A DNA stretch of 64,000 bases from Mytilus trossulus (lineage: Eukaryota > Mollusca > Bivalvia > Mytilida > Mytilidae): positions 68,455,436 through 68,519,435 of the forward strand of contig NC_086381.1 in NCBI RefSeq assembly GCF_036588685.1, read 5' to 3'. The notes under the pieces are model-generated. The model was not told where the DNA came from, did not search any database, and worked only from the letters and a program-made list of their open reading frames with translations. A program made the translations under genes and the position numbers. This document shows positions 36,501 to 48,500 of the stretch, piece by piece. Each line of letters opens with the position of its first letter. The first letter of the stretch is position 1.

Positions 36501-39500
36501 TTACTTATTCTAATCAAGGACAGATCCAGCCATTTCAAAAATGGGGGTTCAAAACCTATGATAAAGGGGAATCCAGCTATATGTCCCTATCCAAATGCAT
36601 TTGATTATCAAAAAAAAATTAGAACCCTCCTCTGATTATGCCACTGATAAGATATATGTTTGCCTTGGTACACAGGGGTTTGTTTAGTGAGTCGAACGAG
36701 GTTTTACTGTCAATGGCAGTCACTATCCTATTTAATGCAAGATATCAACCCCAATTGACTGTAGTAAATATCAATTTATTTATTTAAAGCAAGAATTGTA
36801 GTTGTATGAAAAATAAGTACAAATGAGTATTTGTATTGGCCATGTTAAATAGCTTATCTCAAAGGCTGTTGAAGTTCAGATTAAAAAAAATGCCTTGTAT
36901 TTAATAATTATTTAACTATTAAATTAGATTCTAGTACTAATAAGCAAACTTGTTGGTCATATTTAATTGCTTAATGCCCATATTGTTATCTTAAATTACC
37001 AATAACAAGAATGTGTCCAAAGTACACGTATGCCACACTCGCGCTATCCTTTTGCATGTTCCATGGACCGTGAAATTGGGTAATAATCTAATTTGGCATT
37101 AAAATTAGAAAGATTATACTATAGGGAACATATATGTACTAAGTTTCAAGTTGATTGGAATTCAATTTCATCAAAAACTACCTTGACCCAAAACTTTAAC
37201 CTGAAACTTCCACTTTCATTTTCTATGTTCAGTGGACCGTGAAATTGGAGTCAAAAGTCTTAGAAAGATCATATAATAAGTAACATGTGTACTAAGTTTC
37301 AAGTTGATTGGACTTCAGCTTCATCAAAAACTACCTTGATCAAAAACTTTAACCTGAACGAACGGATGCACAGACAGACGAACGAACGGAGCCACAGACC
37401 AGAAAACATAATGCCCCTCTACTATCGTAGGTGGGGCATAAAAATGGTACGCCAGTTGAGGATCAAGGAGAGGATTCTGGGGGGTTGGAACCTTTTTTAG
37501 CAAGATCAATGCATATGAAAGGGTTTAAATTACATAGTTTGAACCCCACCCCTTTTTTAAAATGGCTGGATCTGCACCTGTACCCACCCAATATTAAAAC
37601 TAAAGTAACAATGCGTCAGATATAATAATATAAAAGGATACATTGAAAGTTTCTGCTTCTTTCTGTAATATTTTGTTGTCTCTGTTCTTCCAAGTAGAAT
37701 CGCTGAATAAATGTAACTAAAATCTCCACTGAATCTGTTTTACTATCAAAACTGGCAGCTTCATTTTGATATTTAATCATTCAATCCCCTAAAAGTATAA
37801 AAAAAATCCACAAAGAATCAATTGTTCTAGATGTTTTAAAGCAATAAAATTCAATTGAAATGTTGTTGCCTGTTTATACACTACATCGGAAGCTGTTAAG
37901 GAATCAAATTCATTTCAGAACCCTCCCCCTTTTTATCCCCTGAAGATTAAAAAAACTGGCTACTTATTATTTTCACAAAAGAACAATTCAAACAATTCAA
38001 AAACTATAAATTTTAGGTAACTACCAATAATCATATGTGGAAACAATTATTCATTTTGTTTATATAATTAAAAATAAATTTTCAAATATGCTTTCAGACT
38101 TTCTGATGTTGCTTTGCTCAAAGAAACCATAAAAAAAATCATAGTTCCTCAACAAATTATATTTTATAATAATATACACATGTCTGTCATGTTAAGGGCA
38201 TACGATACAGTTACAGGGGAGGTAATGACGTTGCTAACGTAAAATATTATTTTTGCGACGTCAAACTGTGACATATCGGGAAAAGATGCATTTTTCGACT
38301 GATTTTTATCATTTAAACTGATTTAATTTGAAAACGAGTTCATGAACCCCTAATTTTCAAAACAGCAATTTGTTTCATTTTGCAGGGAGATTATGTGACC
38401 CAAATTTTATAAAACTGTAAATAGAGGATTTTTTTTTAATTTTGATAAACATGCAGCAAAAAATGATGTATTTTCCTCAATTCATGAACATTTGATAAAT
38501 ATGAGTTATTTTTGAATAAAAAATACATATTTTTTTAGGATACTTATAAAATACAGAAATTACCGATTATTTAACAAAAAACATTTTGTGCTTATCTTTT
38601 ATAACAAAAAAGTTATGTCTTTCTTTCGAAAAAGAAATTACGGCCACAAATCTGAATTTTGAGCGAATATACAAAATTTCGACCTTATTTTACTCAAAAA
38701 GTAGCACATGAAGTTATATTTTTTATTACATATTTGATTTAATCGGGTAAAAATTAGCCTATATGCAATTTTTCACGAACTTGTAAATACAGGATCAAAA
38801 CTGTATCGTATGCCCTTAAATTAAATTTGTAATGCACTTATCTGAAATCTTTCTGCATGAAAATGTCTTTTCCGTGTTTCCATCAGCGTAATCTCCATTT
38901 TGGTGATGTATTACCCAAGAGTGCACTTACGCTGACGTTGAGACTGTGACAATCTCGCCCCAGATAATATTGGCCAGAAGTTGATCTGTGCCGTAACGGA
39001 AGTATGAAAATAAATCAAGGGTGTCGCAAACAAATATTTATTAATATGCAGTTTTATTAAGTATAATAAAAAAATAATCTTTAGTTTAAACGGCACGTGG
39101 TGTATGTGAATAAACAAGTGGACTCACTTGGAAGGTATGTTTAGGGCCGAACTGTTCAGTACGATTAAAACCACGAGGTCAAGGTTTGTTTACATTGTAC
39201 ATACGTTGAGAAACGTCTGTCGTTGGGCCTATCTATCATTGATCTGATATTTTTCTAAGTTATTTATATGCCGGACGACAATTAATAGAAAGGTACATAT
39301 GTGAACTTGGAGAAAATCAGAATTTACATCTATAGGGAAAGGAAGAGTAAAAAAAAACTTCTTGCAGCAAACCAGTAACGGCAGTGACAGTCCCACACGC
39401 AGTGTTACCAGTTTTAAAACAATAAAATGTACCACCGGTATTGACTATTGTAAATAAAACCAAACACTTTGCATATATACGGCAATGACTAAATTATGTG

Positions 39501-42500
39501 TTTTTCAACACTTCCAAAATAGTTCGGAATGTGATTTATTAGGGCCCCGACTAAAAGTCGGGTCGCCCTATAGTGATCAGTCTGTCCGTCCGTCCATCTG
39601 TCCGTCCGTCCGTAACACTTTCGTGTCCGCTCCATATCTAGAGAACCATTATGATTTCATACTTAATACTAAAGATGATTATCAACCAACACCAGAGGGT
39701 TTGTCATGTTGTATGTACAACTTTCGAGGTCAAAGGTCAAGGTCAAAAACTTTGGTTTTAGTTGACAACCCCATGTCCTGTGGTGAAGATCGTGTCCGCT
39801 CCATATCTAGATAACCATTATGATTTCAAAGTTTATACTTGACATCCATTTTAACAACCACCAGAGGGCGTGTCATGATGTATGTACAACTTCCTAGGTC
39901 AAAGGTCAAGGTCAAAAACTTTGGTTTAGAGTTGACAACCCCGTATCCTGTGGGATTGTGTCCGCTCCATATCTAGATAACCGTTATGATTTCAAAGTTT
40001 ATACTTGACATCCATTTTAACCACCACCAGAGGGCGTGTCATGATGTATTTACAACTTCCTAGGTCAAAGGTCAACGTCAAAAACTTTGGCTTTAGTTGA
40101 CAACCCCGTGTCCTGTGGTGAAGATCGTGTCCGCTGCATATCTAGATAACCATTATGATTTCAAAGTTTATACTTGACATCCATTTTAACAACCACCAGA
40201 GAGCGTGTCATGATGTATGTACAACTTCCTAGGTCAAAGGTCAAGGTCAAAAACTTTGGTTTAGAGTTGACAACCCCGTGTTCTGTGGGATTGTGTCCGC
40301 TCCATATCTAGATAACCGTTATGATTTCAAAGTTTATACTTGACATCCATTTTAACCACCACCAGAGGGAGTGTCATGATGTATTTACAACTTCCTAGGT
40401 CAAAGGTCAACGTCAAAAAAACTTTGGTTTTAGTTGACAATCCTGTGTCCTGTGGTGAAGATTGTGTCCGCATTATATCTTGAGAACCATTATGATTTCA
40501 AAATATTTTACTTGACATCCATTTTAACCAACAACAGAGGGTGTGTCATGATGTATGTACCACTTCCTAGGTCAAAGGTCTGTCTGTCTGTTGGTCTGTC
40601 CATCGCTAACAAATTTGATCCACACTATATTTTGAGAGGACAGCTGTTATTATTTCATACTTTATACCTGACAAACATTTTCAACTTAACATATATATAA
40701 ACCAACACCAGAGAATGTGTCATAATGTATGCATCCTAGGTCTAAGGTCAGTCTGTCGGTCTGTCCATCCGTTTGTTGTTCTTAACAAATTGTGTCCGCT
40801 CTACCTCTCGAGAACCGTTTATATTTCATACTTTATACTTGGTGGGTCATAATATATTGAAGGCATAATTCTAAAAATATGTGACAAATATCAATTGGGC
40901 AGCACCTTTAAACATATTGTTCAAACATCAATCCATATATCCAGAAGTCACCTTAGAGTAGTCAACAATTAGTTCACATCATGCAGTCATATCACTATTA
41001 TACTATGAAAGTAAGATGAGAATATTTATCAGTTTTAACTTAAAATCTTAGATTGAAATCACACATGAGACTATGTAATAACTTCAAATAATGCTTCATA
41101 TCAGATTATCCATACAACTTATTTACCCCACGTTATTGACAGCGGGGCCCACAGAGATGGCTTCCATCTCAATGATATCTAGTTATTGATGTGTCATTTA
41201 AATTATAATCTTAACCTGCTTTAGGCTAATAGACCAATGATTACTCTGAAGTAAATTGGCTGTTATGATAGACAAGCTTTGGAGTTTCTCGAACACCCTG
41301 CTGTTTTTATTGCAAAAATCTATTACTTTGGAATACTGTCCTTGTTATGCTTCCATGAACAGGAAGAATAGCAGTAACTGTGTAAATAAGTTAACTGTCA
41401 AAATATGTTTAATATCTTTAATTAACACCAATAATCTTTGCACTATGCGATTAATAACTTGTGTATTTCAAAAATGTTTGACAAAATAGTTTTAGTTTCT
41501 TCCCACTAATAACTATTCTCTGCTAAAACACTATTTTCATGTGAATATTTACTTTTTTTAACAAACAACAGATAATTTTAATCCCAAAGATTTTCTTTCT
41601 TATTTAGTTGAATTTGTGATATAGATTATGTTATTTCTTAAGTCTCAATACCAGGAATCATCCATGACTTTATTTTTTTTTTGCATTCAGAAAGAATTTG
41701 TAAAGTATCTGAAAGTTGGATGAATGTTGAAGGAAAAGTCCTGACATATCCTGGTCTATATTATATTTATTTTTTAAAGTCTTGAGATATCCTGAGAATT
41801 CCCCTAGTTTAAAGCTGCTTGATTTGAAAGTCCTGACATTTCCTGAAATTCTCCCATGATTTTTTTCCCTAGAAAAAGGGCTAAATGCTTTACAGGATAT
41901 TTTCAGGATATCCCAGGATAATCTTGAGATATCCTGATTAAAAAAAATGTCAGGATTTATTTCTGCAAGGGTTGTCTGTTGTATGTATGTCAGGACGTCC
42001 CAAAATAAATTTGTGTTCACTTACTTAAGTTTGCCTTTACCAAATGTTAGGAAATTATACACAATGCTAATTCCCATAAATTTTATAAAACACAGTTCAA
42101 ATTTGGATGTAGTCACTTTTACAGTTCTCAAGTCACAAATGTATGTCTTTATAACAGTATCAAGATCACTTTTAATTTTATTAGCAAAAAGTATGTTATC
42201 TTTCATTTTGTTTCTAATTTTATAGAATTCTTTACGAAAGCAACTTGAATCGGCTCACCAGAGTATGAAAGAAGTACACACAACAGAAAAACAAGTGTAC
42301 TACATGAGAGACAACTCTGATGGAAATGGACATTCTGACCAGGTTAGAATTATCTCCCTTGGAATATGTATTTATTTATTCACTGAATAGATCTTTATAA
42401 TAAACATTTATGTATTAAGTTTAAATTTGGTAGAAGATTAAAGAAATTATCCAGGATGTCAAAATATTCAATGTGTTTTTTATATAAAAAAATAATGAAA

Positions 42501-45500
42501 TTCTTAATCAACTTTCCTTGAAATATTAAGTATGGTTGAACTAAATTATAAAAAAAAAATAGGTTGTTCAAGGATGATATGTGGTTTCTTTTCACAGTAC
42601 CAGGACTTCATACAAAGAGAATTGAATGAGTTGCAAAGGATTCAGGAAGCTGAGAAACAAATTCTGTTGGATCTAAAGGAAAAATCAATGTTGTGAGTAC
42701 TTAATTATGTTTATTGCTTTCAGACCCCTCTATAATGTAATTGTTACATATAGAGCCCATGTAAGTCGAACATATTCTTTTTGAAGGAGACAATTTTGAA
42801 TTCCATATTCCCAAGACACACAACTGATAAAAAAACTGATTTTATTCCTAAAAGTTTATTAACTTTCAAATAGAAAATAATATGTTTTTGACAATATTTA
42901 ATATTACCCGTATAATTCTTAATTCTCAATGCCAATAAAAAAGTAAAACAAGATTAAGTTACTGTTTGTCTAAAGGAACAAATATTCCACACACACAGAC
43001 CTGCCAACTTTTGAAAATCTCTATGGGGGATTTAGCGCGTGACAAGATTTTTAAGGGTGTAACAATTTTAGCAACTTTTTTGTGAGCATTGTTTTTTACT
43101 CCTAAAACAGTCTAAGTTCTCTACTTTTCTCTGTTGGTATACTAATGATGAGCTTATAGGCCTTGATTTCTTTTATTTGCATGATTCTTGTACTATTAAA
43201 TTATAAAATTGACAAAATAACTGAAGAATAGAGAAAATGGCATTAAAAATAAAGGATTCAAAGTAGAGACTCGCCCCCCCCCCCCCCCCCCCCTCTTCCC
43301 CCTCCACAGACCTTTTCATCTATGAACCTTGACTAAAAACACCTAAAACTGCATGTCCTAATGAAAGAAGGATGCAGACAGATTTTGATTTAGTCTTACT
43401 CATGGTCTTATCAGTATCAATGAGAAAATGGATAAAATTTGAGTTATCTTTCTTTGTATTCAGAGGTGCTCTTACCGGCGGAGGCTTATACAGTAACACA
43501 GTAAAAGTGTATACAAAATGGCGTCGATTTTAAATCAACAGTAACACGATGTCTGGTTTCAAAAATTAAACAGATTTCAAGATAAACGATGTTTTCTTGA
43601 GAGTTCATTAGAGTTCTCATCTTTCAATTAATTATGATTTTGCTGTGGAACTACGGCAAATGTTTCAAATTGTGCTTGTATGATGTCGAATTGATTATTA
43701 AAAATTGAAAGGCTGTTTGACCAAATTTGTGTATACAAATTAATTTTGAGGACTGTTACGACCCATTAACTAATCTGATTACATACATCCACTAATTATG
43801 ACACCTGTTGTGACTGTTGATTAGCGTATGGTCATTAACTTGTCATAATATGTCCCCAGGTAAAATGATTGATATTTTTAAATTGATCAGAAAAATCGGT
43901 AAACAATAAATTTTTTGGGTATATTTGTTGAAAATCAGGATTTTGACGTATTTTACCACCCCGATATCGGGATTCGGGTTGAGGGGTAAAAATCGGGATA
44001 CCGCGAAAATCGGGATAGTTGGCAGGTCTGCACACAGTACATTTAAAGGGGATTAATTATGTTGATATTTAATGGAATATTTTCATTTATATCATAATTT
44101 GAATTAAAATATAAAATATTTTATTAAAAATGAATTCAGCTTTGTAGTAGTCAATTCACTAGTGTGAGAAATTAATTAACTGGTTTAATTAAATTTTACA
44201 ATCAAAATAAAAAATGTATCACAATAATTTAACTGTTATAGAGGGGGTAGACCTGACAAACTTAAAGGGAAAGATAATTTGTCTATTTAGGAAAATAAAT
44301 TATTATACTAAAATAGTTTTTAAATGCATCAATACAGGAAAATTATTCATTAAAAAGAATCAAATATTAAAACTTATGTAGATTTTAAAAGCAGCAATTT
44401 TATATTCTATAGTGAATAATTCTTATTACCCTTCTGAAACCCCTAATGATTTATAAATGAGGGGAAAATCTAAATATGCTATTAAGCCAAATATGTGGTG
44501 AACTGTCCATTGGTCAATAGATTTATTCCAATTTTTCTAATGCATGTCCACCTGATTGTGTCTGAGGTTATGGATAAAATCTTGAAAACTAGGAAATAAA
44601 TATTTTGATAATCCAAACATTTCTTATTGACAAATGTTTTCAACAGCTGGTATACATTTTTAGAGAAATGTATTATTTTTCAGTGAGAAATCACACAATA
44701 TAGAGGCTGAATTAGCTGCAATACAGACACTGAAAAGAGAATTAGAAGCTGGAATTCAGAGGAATAATAAACTACAGCAGCAATTGGAACAACAGAAATC
44801 CAGGTCACCCAGGAAAGGTAACTCTTCCCTTCTCATACATTTCTGGATTGTAAAATAAGTGGTTTTGAGATATTTTCATTGACAGATATACAGTTATACA
44901 GATATTTTTTTTTTTTTATTGTCGAGTTGATTTATTATATTGAGGACTGAAATTGATTTGTATTAGATGCTGGTTAAAAAAGTGTAAGAAACAGGATGTC
45001 ACCGTTGATATGGTTACTGTTCATATTAGTGATATTACTATATACTGTGGATTCATTTATTTTCGTGGGTACCAATTTTCGTGGATTGCGAAAAACTCGC
45101 ATATTCAAGGTTATTTCAATTCGTTGTTTTGGAAAAGTTTGCATGCATTCCTTTGGAAAATTTGTATTTCGTTGAACATTTAAATTCGTGGTTCCACTGT
45201 TCCACGAAATCCACGAAAATTGGTATCCAACGAAAATTAAGGAATCCACAGTATCTTTGATTGCTATTATATTCTTCTATGCAATTTTTATGCCTCACCT
45301 ACGATATGAGAGGGGCATTATTTTTTCTGGTCTGTGCGTCCGTCTGTTTGTCCATACGTGCGTCATTATGTTCGTCTGTGCATCCTTCCGTGCGTCCATC
45401 TGTCCTGCTTCAGGTTTAAGTTTTTGGTCAATGAAGTTTTTGATGAAGCTTAAGTCCAATCAACTTGAAACTTAGTACACTAGTTGCTTATGATATGATC

Positions 45501-48500
45501 TTTCTTATTTTAAAGCTCAATAGGACTTTTGACACCAATTTCATGGTCCACTGAACATATAAAATGAAAGTGGGAGTTTCAGGTTAAAGTTTTTGGTCAA
45601 GGTAGTTTTTGATGAAGTAGAAGTCCAATCAACTTGAAACTTAGTACACATGTTCCCTATGATATGATCTTTCTAATTTTAATGCCAAATTAATTTTTTA
45701 CCCAATTTCATGGTACATTGATCATGAAAATGATAGTAGAGTGGGGCATCCGTGTACTTTGGACACCTTCTTGTTATGCATACTTCAGTAGAACATAATT
45801 GTTTGATTTTTTTCAAGGGAAACAGAAGACCTAATTATGTTTATGCTTCCTTGAAATTTAAATGAATACTTAAGGGGAACAGATTTTTTTGAATTTTTTT
45901 TAAATTTACAATATGTGAATATGGGAACAGTAGAACTTTTTTAATGATTTCAGGATCCAAGGATAGTTCACAGGATGACCATTTTGACATGGAAAGAAGA
46001 TTCAGTGACCAGTCCAGTGATACTGCTAATACTTCTGACTCCAGACGGTCAAGTGACACCACTCCACGTAATCAAGATATTGAAGTTCCACAACATTCCT
46101 ACTCTTGGCCATTGGTCCAAAATAAAAAGCCACAGCTTCTGAAAACCTGGTCGCCATCATCAACAGATTCTGATATTCCTTTGAATCATCAGAGCTTGTC
46201 AGAAAAGTCTGCACCTATGTTGAGAAAGTTTATTCGTCAAATGAAAAATCAGTTTGACAAAGCTGGGAAAGAAAATGATGAATTACGCCGTAAAGTAGAT
46301 GGTTTTGATAGTCGAGAGATTCCAGGTAGAAATGATAGTGATGTAAGTAGTTTACCCATAATGCATTTGGAAATAGAAAGACTGACACAGGAATTAAGTG
46401 TGAAAAGTGAAGAAATCAGGAAACTCAAATCGAGCATAGGCTTTGCTGTTGATAGTATGGACTCGAATGATGTACCAAATTTAACAGACTTGCAAAATGA
46501 AAACTTGAAATTGAAAGTACAACTTGGTAATCTTGAAGAATTGAATATTCTTCTTAAAAAGCAGATTGCTTTAAATTCACAAAGTGCTAGTCCAGATATT
46601 CTCAAAAGTCTTTTGATGGAAGCTAGAGGCAGATTGCAAGCCCTAGAGGGCAAACTAGAAGCTACTGAGGGCACTGTTAGACTAGCTAGAGGCAGATTGC
46701 AAGCCCTAAAGGGCACACTAGAAGCTACTGAGGGCACTGTTAGACTTCAGACCAAAAAGATGAAATATTATCGTAACTTATTAGAAGAAAATGGACTAGT
46801 ATTTAAGAGTCCTCTAGGAATTGGCTCAAACAGTGAATCAAACATTGTCATGGCTCTTGGAGGTAGAAACTTGTGTAAGAATAACCAGACTCTTTCTTTC
46901 GATAACATTCCTGAATTACTGGTGGACTCACAGACAGAATCTTCAGAGTCTGATTTCTCAGAAAAATACAAAAGTTACGGAAATACAAATAATGTTTCTG
47001 AGTTGAAGGACCAGGTCAGACAATTGAAGATAGCCATGGATAAATATAAAGCTGTAATAAAATCAAATATGTCACAGGTACAACTATTTATTAAGTCATT
47101 GTATTTAAAAAAAAAAAGGATATGTCAATGGCACTGTGCCAAGGTTTTTTCAATTTCTAGTTGTATATGTTTAAAAGATTTAGGTTTCTAGAAAAAAAAA
47201 TTGATTCAGATAAAAATTTAAAAGAGTAATATGCCTTGAACAGGGTTACTTTTTTATTTAGGTTTTGGTAAAAATGGCTTCATAAATACTTTAGAATCTT
47301 ACATAAATTGTAAAGAAAACAGGATTCTGCAGACACTTTTGAGTGGTTGTGAGACGAAGTGGTAAACGGTTAAAACAGCAATGTCAAGATATTTGTAGCT
47401 GTAAATTTTCTGTTACATTTCAATATTTAAGCAAAATGTGAATACTGTTACATTTCAATATTTGAGGAAAATGTGAATACTGTTGTGTCACAATATTTGA
47501 GCAAAATGTGAATCCTGATGGATTTCATATTTGAACAAAAATGTGAATTAATATTGTTTCATATGCAGGATGCCTTAGACAACCATGCCAGAGTTCTGAG
47601 GGAGAAAGACAGCATGATTAAAAGACTTCAAACTAGTTTGGCAGAGAAAGAGAGAAATCTTGAGGTAATTGTTTATATGCCATGCCATGAATAGTAAGAA
47701 AAAATTATTTGGCTAAAAACAAGTTCAAAATTGATTTAATATTCCCTGTAAGTTTTTTTTTCATATAATCAAATTCACTCATTTAAGTTAACTATTAATT
47801 TTAATATTATGTTTACCAAGTATTTCATCATTTATAAACAATCATGTCTGTAATTTTTTGTTATTCAATTTATTACAAATCTTGCAGACCATTGAATAAA
47901 ATATTAACATACAGTGTAACTTTTTTTTTATTTAGACTTCACAGTGGATTGGCAATTCCAGTAACGAAGAGTTAAATAGATTAAAGAAACAGTTGAAGGA
48001 GAAAGATGATTTATTGCAGGTACAGTAGTTATACTCAAATTATTGCCATTATGGTGTAAAGTTGTTAGATCAATCAGATTGGACTATATTTATTTTTTGC
48101 TGAAAAATCATTTATTTCGTTCTATTTCCTCCATTGTACTAGTTCTACTTGCTATTTATTTTATTCTTTTTCCTACAAGATCTACTCCCTGAGTCTTAAT
48201 ATGAAAGCTGACTATTTTGACTTCAAGTTGACTACAGTCTTTAATCTTCCTCATTAATTTTGCATTCTTAAAGGTAAATTATCTAATACCGAATAGATAA
48301 AGCTCTTCAATGATATTTGCCCAACAGCAGTCATGCTCTTGAGTGCATGTTTCCTCAGGACTACCAAAAGCTTTGTTTTTCAGTAGAAATTTAACCACAC
48401 AATTCAACTGTCAAGATGGCCACAATAAAATTAATTTTTAACTAAAAAAATCTTAGGGTATGAGAACAAGCAGATAAAGTTTTCCAAAATTGTGTTATTA

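Larger units (their letters stand above)
35716..41971. mobile_element. 6.26-kb insertion with CCCTTGC inverted ends, specific to copy 1
   Basis: Copy 2 runs straight across this point (ACCATATTGTCTG near 50455), so the limits are visible. The left end is CCCTTGCGAAAA and the right end, reversed, CCCTTGCAGAAA. Next to each end lies a 250-450 bp zone packed with TATCCTGA/TCAGGATA motifs in both directions. The interior is a nest of other repeats: GATCCAGCC-type pieces (36285-36650, 37540-37580), a GTGTCC-family repeat (37005-37440), a TTAA MITE (38196-38815) and a tandem-core Helitron-like element (39541-41182). No transposase remains. The target duplication is unclear. Confidence 0.75.
33728..47410 (+). 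repeat. duplicated segment, copy 1 (13.7 kb, eight exons)
   Basis: Aligns from CAAGCAGATAAAGTTTTCC at the left to GCTGTAAATTTTC at the right with 48467-55490, through introns as well as exons. Extra material absent from copy 2: 35716-41971 (6.26 kb), 45055-45251 (197 bp) and about 172 bp within the repeat at 45430-45600. Differences in matched sequence are mostly single bases and small indels. The poly-C run is 20 here (43264) and 12 in copy 2 (51748). Confidence 0.9.

Noticed and set aside
38880..39250. Possible promoter or first exon in less AT-rich sequence
   Set aside because: It lies within the insertion specific to copy 1, and I see no exon with a donor or recognisable promoter elements.
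46249..46737. 162-residue minus-strand frame antisense to the large coiled-coil exon (and its copy at 54325-54819)
   Set aside because: Antisense shadow of a real exon. It is Ser/Leu/Cys-rich because it reads Glu/Lys-rich sequence backwards, and the block duplication copies it automatically.
33864..47077. Naming the gene as CDK5RAP2/myomegalin or another known centrosomal protein
   Set aside because: The coiled coil is similar only in composition. No diagnostic motif of those families was seen, and the PARP-like tail does not fit them.
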